Positions 35,626-43,883 of a stretch of 64,000 nucleotides of DNA are shown in pieces. The notes beneath the pieces are model-generated. The model did not search any database. It saw only the letters and a program-made list of their open reading frames with translations, and was not told where the DNA came from. Made by a program: the position numbers and the translations under genes. How positions within the stretch are numbered: the first letter of the stretch is position 1; the number at the start of each line of letters is the position of its first letter. The stretch is from Flavobacterium indicum GPTSA100-9 = DSM 17447 (lineage in GTDB: Bacteria; Bacteroidota; Bacteroidia; Flavobacteriales; Flavobacteriaceae): the NCBI RefSeq assembly GCF_000455605.1, contig NC_017025.1:2914001-2978000 (forward strand), written 5' to 3'.

Positions 35626-36681
35626 ATGAACTTTTATAAATTAAAAATACAAGAAGTAAAAAGAGAAACACCAAGTGCTGTTTCAATCCTTTTTCACGTC
35701 CCAGATGAATTGAAAACCTTTTATCAATTTACAGCGGGGCAGTACGTTACCTTAAAACTTACATTAGACGGAAAAGAAGTTAGAAGAGCGTATTCTATTT
35801 GCACTGCTCCTAAAAGTGGCGAATTAAGAATCGCGGTTAAAGAAGTAGCTCAAGGTTATTTTTCAAAATTTGCAAATCAAAAACTAACCGCTGGCGATTT
35901 ATTAGAGGTAAGTGTACCTGAAGGTAAATTTACTTTTGAACCTCATGTAGATGCTCAAAAATCTTATGCGGCTTTTGCGGCCGGAAGTGGAATTACACCT
36001 GTTATTTCAATTGCAAAAACCGTATTACTAGAAGAACCCAAAAGCACTTTCGTATTGGTATATGGTAATAAAAAACCAGAAGAAACCATATTTCATGACG
36101 AATTAGCACACTTACAACAACAGTTTTTAGGTCGCTTTTTTGTTCACTTTGTTTACAGTCAAACGAACATTCCAAACGAATTATTTGGAAGAATTGATAA
36201 ATCAGTTGTAAATAATGTGATTAAAAACAAACACGCGGATAAAGCTTTCAGTAAGTTTTACTTATGTGGCCCTGAAGAAATGATTACTACTGTTTCTTCT
36301 GTTTTAAAAGAAAACAATGTAGCGGACAAAGACATTAAATTTGAATTGTTTGGCACCTCCTCTTCAAAAGAAGAAAGTTCTACTAATGCAGTTTCTGATG
36401 GCCATACTCAAATTACAATTTTAGTGGATAGTGACGAAACAACTTTTGAAATGAGTCAGAAACAAACCATTTTAGAAGCGGCATTAAAACACGGATTAGA
36501 TGTTCCTTATTCTTGCCAAGGTGGAATTTGCAGCAGTTGTATTTGTAAAGTTACCGAAGGAAATGTAACTATGAAGAAAAACCAAATATTAACAGATGAA
36601 GAAATTGCCGATGGATTAACCCTTTCTTGTCAGGCAGTACCCACATCCGCAACAATAAAAGTCGATTTTGACAATTTATAA
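35626..36681 (+). CDS. Flavodoxin-reductase-type oxidoreductase with C-terminal [2Fe-2S] ferredoxin domain (PaaE-like)
   Basis: A 351-residue electron-transfer protein. The FAD domain (1-100) has RRAYSICTAP, the NAD(P) domain (about 105-230) has AAGSGITPVISIAK and YLCGPEEM, and the C-terminal plant-type ferredoxin domain (about 260-351) has CQGGICSSCIC plus a late LSCQA cysteine, giving four cluster ligands. This is the layout of PaaE, the reductase of the phenylacetyl-CoA monooxygenase, but no paaABCD genes are in the window, so the partner oxygenase is unknown. It is coupled to the thioesterase gene. Confidence 0.85.
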   Translation: MNFYKLKIQEVKRETPSAVSILFHVPDELKTFYQFTAGQYVTLKLTLDGKEVRRAYSICTAPKSGELRIAVKEVAQGYFSKFANQKLTAGDLLEVSVPEGKFTFEPHVDAQKSYAAFAAGSGITPVISIAKTVLLEEPKSTFVLVYGNKKPEETIFHDELAHLQQQFLGRFFVHFVYSQTNIPNELFGRIDKSVVNNVIKNKHADKAFSKFYLCGPEEMITTVSSVLKENNVADKDIKFELFGTSSSKEESSTNAVSDGHTQITILVDSDETTFEMSQKQTILEAALKHGLDVPYSCQGGICSSCICKVTEGNVTMKKNQILTDEEIADGLTLSCQAVPTSATIKVDFDNL

Positions 36682-36688
36682 AAATAAC

Positions 36689-36720
36689 AAAAGGAGCTCA
36701 TTAAGCTCCTTTTGTATTTT
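36689..36720. terminator. Bidirectional terminator, copy 1 of a duplicated element
   Basis: AAAAGGAGCT (36689-36698), loop CATTA, AGCTCCTTTT (36704-36713). The 32 bases match 40191-40222 at 31 positions. It ends the reductase gene on the plus strand and overlaps the last codons of the AraC gene on the minus strand. Confidence 0.88.
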
Positions 36721-37789
36721 TAAAATCCGTTGGAGTCATACCAACCTGTTTTTTAAACAAACTATTAAATGAAGATTTCGAATTAAACCCAGATTTATTA
36801 GCGATAGACTCTATTGTATATTGTTTAAAATCATTTGAAAGCAACATTTTTTTTGCTTCTTCTAATCTGTATGAATTTATAAATGTTGCAAAATTAACAC
36901 CGTATCTTGTATTTATAAAAATAGATAAATATTTTTCATTGGTTCCAATTTTTTTAGCCAGTTCATTTAATGACAATGAAGCATTTAAATAAGGCTTTTC
37001 ATCAACAATGTAAGAGGATAATTTTTGATCTAAATCGTTAAATAGTGCATCAAATTGGGTTGAATCTTTAATTTCATTATGAAAATTTTGCTCTTTGTTT
37101 TTCAATTGTACTTGTGTACGATTAATATACGCCACATAGATAAAATAAATGGAAGAATAGAGTTCAAATGATACTTTTAAAAATTTTGGAACTAAACCTA
37201 AAAGTGTTAGTACCATTAAAAGAAAAAACAAAACATATCCTAAAATAAAATATTGAATCTGCGATGGTTGTATCTTATACGTAGTATCCAATTTATATTC
37301 TTCCTTATATCTTCTATAAACAGAGTAAGACCTGTAGATATAATATAAATTTAGCAATGGAAAAACAAACAAAAGGGCAAGATAATTTGAATACGTCAAT
37401 AAATCTTCTGCTAGTTCTTTCATAAACAAATTCTTCTTTGTATTCATGTATATAAAAGAAAATACATTGATTAAAAGAAGAAGAATTGCTAAAACAAAAT
37501 GTTTGATACCATTATTAAAGGTTGTTTTAGCTAAAAACAAAATGTATAAATACAACAGTGGTGGTACGGCAAGTATAAAAACAAAGAAAAACAACATCAA
37601 CAACTCTGATAAACCTGTTGGAATACCATTTAATTTTTCAGTTGACAGAAAAAAAGAAGCAATTGCTAAGGTCCAATTTAAAAAATAAAACCCTAAAATT
37701 TTTGTCCCTGTATTTCCATTGCTTTTGGGTATCAATAAGAAAAACATCGCCAAAATAAAAGCAATTAATACAGGTATTAATAAAGTCAT
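36701..37789 (-). CDS. Membrane-bound AraC-family transcriptional regulator
   Basis: A 362-residue protein with about seven hydrophobic helices in the first 235 residues and a C-terminal AraC-type DNA-binding domain (about 260-360) with two helix-turn-helix units: LNELAKKIGTNEKYLSIFIN and IESIANKSGFNSKSSFNSLF. This design suggests a regulator that senses something in the membrane and binds DNA without a separate sensor. It diverges from the adhesin gene with 132 bases between, so that gene is a plausible target. The last codons overlap the terminator. Confidence 0.88.
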   Translation of the reverse strand: MTLLIPVLIAFILAMFFLLIPKSNGNTGTKILGFYFLNWTLAIASFFLSTEKLNGIPTGLSELLMLFFFVFILAVPPLLYLYILFLAKTTFNNGIKHFVLAILLLLINVFSFIYMNTKKNLFMKELAEDLLTYSNYLALLFVFPLLNLYYIYRSYSVYRRYKEEYKLDTTYKIQPSQIQYFILGYVLFFLLMVLTLLGLVPKFLKVSFELYSSIYFIYVAYINRTQVQLKNKEQNFHNEIKDSTQFDALFNDLDQKLSSYIVDEKPYLNASLSLNELAKKIGTNEKYLSIFINTRYGVNFATFINSYRLEEAKKMLLSNDFKQYTIESIANKSGFNSKSSFNSLFKKQVGMTPTDFKNTKGA

Positions 37790-37921
37790 TAAAGATTAAA
37801 TTTTATGTTATTTTATCGTCTAAAAATAAGGAATTTGTTTGAAAACAAGGAAAGCGAACAACAAAAAATTTAAAATTTTAGAAATGTGAAATAGTTTTGA
37901 ACCGCATCAAAATTTATAAAA

Positions 37922-40168
37922 ATGAAAAAAACTATTCACTTATTCATTACATTTTTTTCACTTGTCATTTCTTATGGACAAGTTGGAATTGGAACAACTA
38001 ATCCACATGCAAGTTCTATTCTTGAATTAAACAGTACTTCACAAGGATTATTAATTACTCGACTAACTTCTGCACAGAGAGATGCGATTATTTCTCCAGC
38101 AAATGGATTAATAATATATAATACTTCTATTAATTGTTTCCAATATTATAAAAATTTTTCGTGGTTTTCACTATGTGACGCTACAGTTTCGAGTTTAAAT
38201 TGTGGTGGTGGTACTGCAAGTAATGGTGCTGTTGGGGTTCCTTATTCAGGTAATGCAACCCTACCCTATTTAGGAGGTAACGGTGGTTCTTATTCCTCGG
38301 GTTATCCTATTTCTTCTACTGGAGTAAGTGGATTAACAGCAACATTACAAGCAGGTACATTATCAAATGGTGCTGGAAACTTAACTTTTACAATATCAGG
38401 AACACCTACTTCTAGTGGAACAGCTAATTTTGCCTTTTCCTTTGGAGGACAGAGCTGTACTTTTTCAATAACTATTGACGGACCAACCATTGCTTCTATT
38501 CCTTGTTCAGCCCCGTTTACAATCACACCTGCTGGAAACGGTATTGCTGGTTTGCCCTTCAATAAAATAGTATCGGTTCCCTATACTGGAGGAAATGGAG
38601 TAGCCTATTCTGCAGGATCACCAATATCCTCGATTGGAGTTACAGGGTTAACAGCAACTTTAAACGCTGGCACATTAGCTACTGGTGCTGGAAATTTTAC
38701 TTTTACAGTAACAGGAACACCCAATCCATTTGTGTCCGCATCAACAACCGCTACTGCAACATTCCCTTTTACTTTTGATGGTAAAAATTGTAGCTTTACT
38801 GTAACTATAAATAAAGCTAGTATTGCTCCTATTACTTGTTCTTCTGCTGTGGTTGAAAATCCAACAACAGGAAGTAATGGTTCACCATACGTTGGAACGA
38901 TTACCATAACCTACCCTGCTGGTGGAAACGGAGGTTGTTTTGATGAACAAACAATAACATCATCAACTGTTACTGGATTAACAGCCATCTTGCCGGCAGG
39001 TTGTACTAATACCGCAGGTGGAACTCTCGTTTTCAATGTTTCAGGCACACCCACATCGGTTGGTAATGCCCGGTTTAACTTAAGCAATTTTATAACAAAT
39101 TTAGGTTGTTCAGGAGCAGACGTTCAAATTACAATTAGTGGAAGTCCAATAGTAACCGGTTTAAACTGTAGTGCCGCAACGCATTCACCTAGTTCTGCTA
39201 CACAATTAAGTGCTTATTCTGGAACAACAACTTTACCCTATACCGGTGGAAATGGTGTGGCTTATCCCACCCAAACCATACATTCAACAGGGGTAACTGG
39301 ATTAACAGCTGTTTTAATCCCTGGCACTTTAGCCTCAGGAAATGGGAATCTTACTTTTACAGTAACTGGTACACCAATAACTTCAGGATGGGCAACTTTT
39401 ACTATTACATTTGGAGGACAAACGTGTGCTTTTTCCATAAGAGTGAATGGTAGAGTAATTACAATTGACTATATTGATAATTCAAGTGTTGGTGGTGCAG
39501 CAAGAAGATTTCCCCAACAATATGTTCCAGGAAATTATGGTCCCTCTGGTGTTTTTAATACTATTGGGGGCATATCTACGAGTGATTTTACTACTACTTT
39601 TAACGGGGGTATATCTGCATTAACAATGAAAAACACTAAAGATATTGTAGCTTTAGGCCCTCATCATGTTTCAGCTGCTGCTAGAAGTGTAGCAGACTGC
39701 CAAAGAATTAGAGATTATGTTTCATTAGGTGGCATCGCAATTATCACTTTAGATGCTCAAAGCGCAAATTCATTAACTACAGCCAATACAATTTTTGCGG
39801 CTTTTGGAGGCACAGGTACTTTTAGCTCTAATACCACTACAACCTATACCGCAATTCCTTCATTGTCGAGTGTTTTTTGGGGAACTTCTCCCTCTGGTGT
39901 AACTTTAGACAGCTCGGGTTCTGCTAATACAGTCAGTGCAAAATTAAATGCTGGATATGTATTACCTCCCGGATCTATTGTATTAGCAAGATATGCAGAT
40001 GACACGCCCGCTATTTGGACTTGTGGGGAAGGAAATCGTGCCTTATTTATTTGTGATGATGGTATTTGTGATTCAACATTGTTTACTACTGTTACCGTAA
40101 ACAATGATTTTGAACGATTTATGCACAATATGTTAAAAAATTATATTTTAGTTCATTTAGGATTTTGA
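37922..40168 (+). CDS. Secreted repeat adhesin with amidotransferase-like C-terminal domain
   Basis: A 748-residue exported protein (signal peptide 1-20, ending ISYG). It opens with VGIGTTNPHASSILELN, common in Bacteroidetes surface proteins. Four divergent repeats of about 100 residues follow (from about 91, 193, 303 and 414), each with GGNG...TGVTGLTATL...GTLxxGxGNLTFTVTGTP...F.FGG..C.F; two cysteines per repeat recur. The last 230 residues differ: DIVALGPHHVSAAA, YVSLGGIAIITLDA and a glycine-rich end suggest a Rossmann-like fold of the glutamine-amidotransferase kind. No type IX sorting tag is obvious. Function is inferred only. Confidence 0.72.
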   Translation: MKKTIHLFITFFSLVISYGQVGIGTTNPHASSILELNSTSQGLLITRLTSAQRDAIISPANGLIIYNTSINCFQYYKNFSWFSLCDATVSSLNCGGGTASNGAVGVPYSGNATLPYLGGNGGSYSSGYPISSTGVSGLTATLQAGTLSNGAGNLTFTISGTPTSSGTANFAFSFGGQSCTFSITIDGPTIASIPCSAPFTITPAGNGIAGLPFNKIVSVPYTGGNGVAYSAGSPISSIGVTGLTATLNAGTLATGAGNFTFTVTGTPNPFVSASTTATATFPFTFDGKNCSFTVTINKASIAPITCSSAVVENPTTGSNGSPYVGTITITYPAGGNGGCFDEQTITSSTVTGLTAILPAGCTNTAGGTLVFNVSGTPTSVGNARFNLSNFITNLGCSGADVQITISGSPIVTGLNCSAATHSPSSATQLSAYSGTTTLPYTGGNGVAYPTQTIHSTGVTGLTAVLIPGTLASGNGNLTFTVTGTPITSGWATFTITFGGQTCAFSIRVNGRVITIDYIDNSSVGGAARRFPQQYVPGNYGPSGVFNTIGGISTSDFTTTFNGGISALTMKNTKDIVALGPHHVSAAARSVADCQRIRDYVSLGGIAIITLDAQSANSLTTANTIFAAFGGTGTFSSNTTTTYTAIPSLSSVFWGTSPSGVTLDSSGSANTVSAKLNAGYVLPPGSIVLARYADDTPAIWTCGEGNRALFICDDGICDSTLFTTVTVNNDFERFMHNMLKNYILVHLGF

Positions 40169-40190
40169 TGCAAACCCAATAACTAAATTA

Positions 40191-40222
40191 AAAAGGAGCT
40201 AATTAAGCTCCTTTTGTATTTT
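40191..40222. terminator. Bidirectional terminator, copy 2 of a duplicated element
   Basis: AAAAGGAGCT, loop AATTA (imperfect), AGCTCCTTTT, then TGTATTTT. It closes the adhesin gene and overlaps the last codons of the GT9 gene. It differs from copy 1 by one base in 32. Confidence 0.88.
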
Positions 40223-41236
40223 ATTAATAACTGTTGTTGGTAAAATGGTTCGCATCACATCTTCATACCCTTCCACTTTTTTATTTCCGTAAACGGAAGT
40301 TGGCAAAAACGGATAGCGTTCTCTGTCTGAAGTGATACAAAAGTCATCCGGTTGATGAAATGGTTGAAAACCAGCATAAGGATGTGTGGCTCCCCAAAGT
40401 GTAATGACTTTAATACCCAACATCGCGGCAATATGAGCATTTCCAGAATCCATTGAAAGCATCAAGTCTAAATTAGAAATCACTTCTAACTCTTGTTTGA
40501 ATTTTAGTTTTCCAGCCAAAACAATTACATTTTCGTTTTGATTTTGCAATTGATTCAACAGCTGAATTTCTTTTTCTCCTCCGCCAAATAAGAATATTTT
40601 GTTCTCTTTATTATGTGCTAATCCATCAATAACTTTTTGCATTAAATCTAACGGATACACTTTACTTTCATACTGTGCAAAGGGCGCTATGCCAATCCAT
40701 TTTAGATTTTTTATTCCGGTTATAGCAATGATTTCTTCTGATAAAAGTGCTTTTTCTGGGAATTGAGCTTTCGTTAAATCAATTGAAAAACCTAATTGTT
40801 CAAACGTTTCAACATGTCTTTGAAACATGGATTTTGTTGGAGAAATAGTCTTTACTGCTAACTTTGTTAATTCTCTTTTGTCTTTTCTACCTTTATCTGT
40901 AGCTGCTACTTTTTTCCCGCTAATTGTAAATAATGATCGGACCACTTTAGAACGAAGTACATTATGTAAATCGGCAACCGCATCAATATTCAGTTTTCGC
41001 AAATCAGAAAACAAACGTAATAAACCTAAGAATCCTTTGTGTCGTTCTTTCAAATCCACACCAAAGAAATTCACATTCGGAATTCCGTCAAAAAAAGGCT
41101 GAAAAAAAGGTCGAGAAACCACTGTAATTTTTACATCTGGGTATTGTAAAACCAAGGCCCTCAACACAGGAACTATCATCGCGACATCACCCATAGCGGA
41201 TAAACGAATTACGGCGATATGTTTTGTTTTTTGCAT
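40199..41236 (-). CDS. Glycosyltransferase family 9 (heptosyltransferase-like)
   Basis: A 345-residue cytosolic transferase. The N-terminal Rossmann part begins HIAVIRLSAMGDVAMIVPVL, a classic start of lipopolysaccharide heptosyltransferases, and the C-terminal part has SMDSGNAHIAAMLG and TLWGATHPYAGF. It should add a core sugar to lipid A or a related acceptor. The frame opens at 41278, but those 14 codons lie in the hairpin and leader; the ATG at 41236 (MQKTKHIAVIRL) is the natural start. Confidence 0.9.
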   Translation of the reverse strand: MQKTKHIAVIRLSAMGDVAMIVPVLRALVLQYPDVKITVVSRPFFQPFFDGIPNVNFFGVDLKERHKGFLGLLRLFSDLRKLNIDAVADLHNVLRSKVVRSLFTISGKKVAATDKGRKDKRELTKLAVKTISPTKSMFQRHVETFEQLGFSIDLTKAQFPEKALLSEEIIAITGIKNLKWIGIAPFAQYESKVYPLDLMQKVIDGLAHNKENKIFLFGGGEKEIQLLNQLQNQNENVIVLAGKLKFKQELEVISNLDLMLSMDSGNAHIAAMLGIKVITLWGATHPYAGFQPFHQPDDFCITSDRERYPFLPTSVYGNKKVEGYEDVMRTILPTTVINKIQKELN

Positions 41237-41250
41237 ATTTATAAATAAAA

Positions 41251-41291
41251 AACCATTAAGAAAAAGAGTAAAACTCAAATTCTTAATGGTT
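41251..41291 (-). terminator. Hairpin after DUF4254, in the leader of GT9
   Basis: AACCATTAAGAA (41251-41262) and TTCTTAATGGTT (41280-41291) are exact 12-bp inverted repeats, with a small inner GAGT/ACTC pair; a T run follows on the minus strand. It fits a terminator for DUF4254, but it also sits 15 bases before the GT9 start, and a -7-like TACTTTTA (41291-41298, minus) lies at its edge, so it could be part of the GT9 leader. Confidence 0.7.
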
Positions 41292-41309
41292 AAAAGTATA
41301 AAAAAAAAA

Positions 41310-41915
41310 TTATTTTTTATTCTGATACAACACAGGATTTAACTCCTCATCGTTATACATTTTCATTTGTTTGTACACTTTCATGTATTTGTCGCCATTA
41401 GCAATATCCGTTAACAATTCGCTAATTGAGATAAACATGTCGTTCTTTTGTTCTAATAGTACATTTAATTTTTCTTGACATTTTGCACGATGTTCTGCTG
41501 ATGCTTCTTCACGAGTCGCCTCTTCATTCATGTGGTAAATTTTCAAAGCTAAAATTGACAAACGATCAATAGCCCAAGCAGGACTTTCGGTATTAATTTT
41601 AGCATTAGGTTTTACTTGAACCTCTTTATATTTATCTAAAAAATAGCTGTCAATATATTCCACCATATCTGTACGAACCTGATTAGAAGCGTCTATCTTA
41701 CGTTTTAAATCTAGTGCTGCAACAGGATCAATATTAGGATCACGTACAATATCTTCATAATGCCACTGAACCGTGTCAACCCAGTTCTTTGCATATAATA
41801 AATATTCAATACTTCCTTTTTCAAAAGGATTTAACACCGGTTGGTACACATCATTTATAACATGATAGTCTTTGATACTTTGTTCAAAAATTGGGAAAGC
41901 AAATTCAGCGAACAT
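41310..41915 (-). CDS. DUF4254 domain-containing protein
   Basis: A 201-residue, mostly helical, soluble protein (FAEFAFPIFEQSIKDYHVIND at the start; WAIDRLSILALKIYHMNEEA in the middle) of the DUF4254 family, which in Bacteroidetes often sits beside glycosyltransferase 9 genes, as here. The function is not known. It is read away from upp, and the 77-base gap holds overlapping promoters for both. Confidence 0.8.
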   Translation of the reverse strand: MFAEFAFPIFEQSIKDYHVINDVYQPVLNPFEKGSIEYLLYAKNWVDTVQWHYEDIVRDPNIDPVAALDLKRKIDASNQVRTDMVEYIDSYFLDKYKEVQVKPNAKINTESPAWAIDRLSILALKIYHMNEEATREEASAEHRAKCQEKLNVLLEQKNDMFISISELLTDIANGDKYMKVYKQMKMYNDEELNPVLYQNKK

Positions 41916-41937
41916 AATTTAATTTATTTAATTTCTA

Positions 41938-41971
41938 CAAAAATAACGTTTTTTTGTACTTTTACTTCAAA
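41938..41971 (-). promoter_or_regulatory. DUF4254 promoter (divergent, overlaps upp promoter)
   Basis: On the minus strand TTTG (41968-41971), 22 bases, TATTTTTG (41938-41945), a full -7 match with a long spacer. Confidence 0.5.
41957..41964 (+). promoter_or_regulatory. -7 element of the upp promoter
   Basis: TACTTTTA, one base off TAnnTTTG, 28 bases before the upp start; it lies within the spacer of the divergent DUF4254 promoter, so the two may compete for polymerase. Confidence 0.4.
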
Positions 41972-41992
41972 TTAGTTAAATAAACTTCAACT

Positions 41993-42646
41993 ATGCACAT
42001 TCATTATATTTCAGAACAAAACAGTATTCTCAATCATTTTTTAGCTCAAATTCGCGATATTCACATCCAAAAAGACAGTATGCGCTTTCGAAAAAACATC
42101 GAAAGAATTGGTGAAATTATGGCTTACGAATTAAGCAAAACTTTAGAATATAGAGCTATAGATGTGCAAACCCCGTTGGGAATTAAACACACTACTACTA
42201 TTGCAGAACCTGTTGTTTTATGTTCCATTCTAAGAGCTGGTTTAGCCTTACATCAAGGGTTTATGAACTTTTTTGATAATGCAGAAAACGGATTTGTGTC
42301 TGCTTATAGACATCATTATGATAACGATGATAAATTTGATATTTTAGTAGAATACCAAGCAGCCCCATCCTTTGAAGGTAAAAATTTAATTTTAATTGAC
42401 CCCATGTTAGCAACAGGTCAATCTATAGTGGCTGTTTTACATAAATTACATTTAGAACAAAAACCAAAGGAAATTCATATTGCCGTTGTTATTGCAACTC
42501 CAGAAGGAATTGATTATTTACAAAAAAACCTGCCTGAAAACTGCCATTTATGGGTTGCAGCATTAGATGATCGATTAAATGAAAAAAACTACATTCTACC
42601 TGGATTAGGAGATGCGGGTGATTTAGCCTATGGAAGCAAATTATAA
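41993..42646 (+). CDS. upp: Uracil phosphoribosyltransferase
   Basis: It salvages uracil to UMP with PRPP. The 217-residue protein has the PRPP-binding loop LILIDPMLATGQS (about 130-142), the CSILRAGLALHQG segment and the C-terminal uracil site (PGLGDAGDLAYG), all conserved. The stop overlaps the end of the convergent DUF6427 gene by six bases. Confidence 0.96.
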   Translation: MHIHYISEQNSILNHFLAQIRDIHIQKDSMRFRKNIERIGEIMAYELSKTLEYRAIDVQTPLGIKHTTTIAEPVVLCSILRAGLALHQGFMNFFDNAENGFVSAYRHHYDNDDKFDILVEYQAAPSFEGKNLILIDPMLATGQSIVAVLHKLHLEQKPKEIHIAVVIATPEGIDYLQKNLPENCHLWVAALDDRLNEKNYILPGLGDAGDLAYGSKL

Positions 42647-43570
42647 TTGTAATACAAACAGCGTAATTCCTACAGCAAATAAAATATAAAGCGAGGTTTC
42701 TTTAAAATTGTTGTTGTCTAATTTTTCAAACATATTTGCCCCTAAAATGGCCAATGGTGCAAATGAATAAATAAGCATATCATTTGTTTTATCCATAGAT
42801 AAAGCATAGATTCCAATAGCTAATAAAAAAGAAAAATATACTTGTTTATAAGAAGATTGCATGTTTAAAGGTTTGTTCTGGTAATCAAAAATTTGAGAAG
42901 CAAAAAACAAAACCGATATTGACACATAAGACGCTAGTGCCATATTCTCAAAAGTTGTTTTGTGACTGGTGAAGTCAAAACTAACTTGAATCATTTCTTG
43001 AAAATTCAATTCATATTTTCCAAAGAAAAACAAACTGAAAAAAATATGAAGTATCCAAACACAAAACAATGAAATAAAAGGAATTAACCAGTTTTTATAA
43101 TCTTTACCCGAGTGAAATATTATTGAAATAAAAACTAAAATAATATAAGCAATACTCCAAAAATGAAATAAAGCAGATAGGAAAATCCAAAAAGAAGCAT
43201 CAAAGATTTTTTCTTTTGGAGAATTCAGTGTTCGCAATGAAATTAACCTTCTTAAAGCAAGTAACAAGAAAAAATTGGATAATACTATTTGCCAATTATC
43301 CAAAATACTTGGAAACATTAATACAAATATTAGAAACAATAAAATAGCATAATTATCATTCTTTGTTAATGCATTTCTAAGAGAAATAAAGTTAACTAAA
43401 ATAAAAGAAGCAATTATTAAAACAAAAATAGCAGATTCTTTTAGTAACGTTTGTGTTTCAAAAAAATCTTTATCTCTTGTAAATTGATAAATAAAAAAAG
43501 AAATTACAACAAAAAATCCAGTTAAAACGTAATTAAATGGACGAGTTTTACTAAAAAGACTTGCTAACAT
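42641..43570 (-). CDS. DUF6427-type polytopic membrane protein
   Basis: A 309-residue protein with about eight or more membrane helices and almost no soluble part. The start MLASLFSKTRPFNYVLTGFFVV and the place beside upp and a small DUF6341-like gene match the flavobacterial family DUF6427 as I recall it. The many helices and short loops with RRLISLRTLNSPKEKIFDASFW recall polymerase-like membrane proteins, but no function is known. Confidence 0.7.
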   Translation of the reverse strand: MLASLFSKTRPFNYVLTGFFVVISFFIYQFTRDKDFFETQTLLKESAIFVLIIASFILVNFISLRNALTKNDNYAILLFLIFVLMFPSILDNWQIVLSNFFLLLALRRLISLRTLNSPKEKIFDASFWIFLSALFHFWSIAYIILVFISIIFHSGKDYKNWLIPFISLFCVWILHIFFSLFFFGKYELNFQEMIQVSFDFTSHKTTFENMALASYVSISVLFFASQIFDYQNKPLNMQSSYKQVYFSFLLAIGIYALSMDKTNDMLIYSFAPLAILGANMFEKLDNNNFKETSLYILFAVGITLFVLQL

Positions 43571-43572
43571 AA

Positions 43573-43580
43573 AGATATTT
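43573..43580 (+). promoter_or_regulatory. -7 element of the DUF6341 promoter
   Basis: TATTTTTG, a full match, 34 bases before the ATG at 43615. Confidence 0.5.
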
Positions 43581-43614
43581 TATATTTTTGTAGTGTAAAA
43601 TTAATCAAAAAAAA

Positions 43615-43845
43615 ATGAAAGCATTTTTCGAAGCTATACAATTCTTGTTTGAAGAAATATTATTCTTACCAATGAACTTATTCAGAGAGTGGGAATTAAC
43701 AAACTGGTGGGGTGCTAACATCATCAATTGGATTTTTATTGTTATTTGTTGTTATTGGACTGTTTATTGGACTAAACAGTTAAATTTACACAAAAAGAAC
43801 AACGAAGATAATCAAGATACTACAGCACATTCTTTCTTGAAATAA
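43615..43845 (+). CDS. Small membrane protein of the DUF6341 type
   Basis: A 76-residue protein. The N-terminal half is amphipathic (MKAFFEAIQFLFEEILFLP), followed by FREWELTNWWGAN, one membrane helix (IINWIFIVICCYWTVYW) and a charged tail. Its size and place between DUF6427 and purD fit DUF6341 of flavobacteria, which databases sometimes mislabel after the nearby upp. The function is unknown. It is a real gene: it has a promoter, a stop before the hairpin, and conserved tryptophans. Confidence 0.7.
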   Translation: MKAFFEAIQFLFEEILFLPMNLFREWELTNWWGANIINWIFIVICCYWTVYWTKQLNLHKKNNEDNQDTTAHSFLK

Positions 43846-43850
43846 TTTAA

Positions 43851-43883
43851 ATATAGGATTTGATTATAAATCAAATCCTATAT
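43851..43883. terminator. Bidirectional hairpin between DUF6341 and purD
   Basis: A perfect 14-bp inverted repeat (ATATAGGATTTGAT, 43851-43864; loop TATAA; partner 43870-43883). The last purD codons (DIGFDL) are encoded in the stem. T runs are short, so termination is less certain than the hairpin itself. Confidence 0.7.

Noticed and set aside
35626..36681. A phenylacetate degradation cluster
   Set aside because: Only a PaaE-like reductase is present; no oxygenase subunits or ligase are adjacent, and the PaaK-like gene at 45 kb belongs with glycan genes.
38302..38907. Minus-strand frames opposite the adhesin repeats
   Set aside because: They recur because the repeats recur; proteins are Val/Pro-rich shadows.
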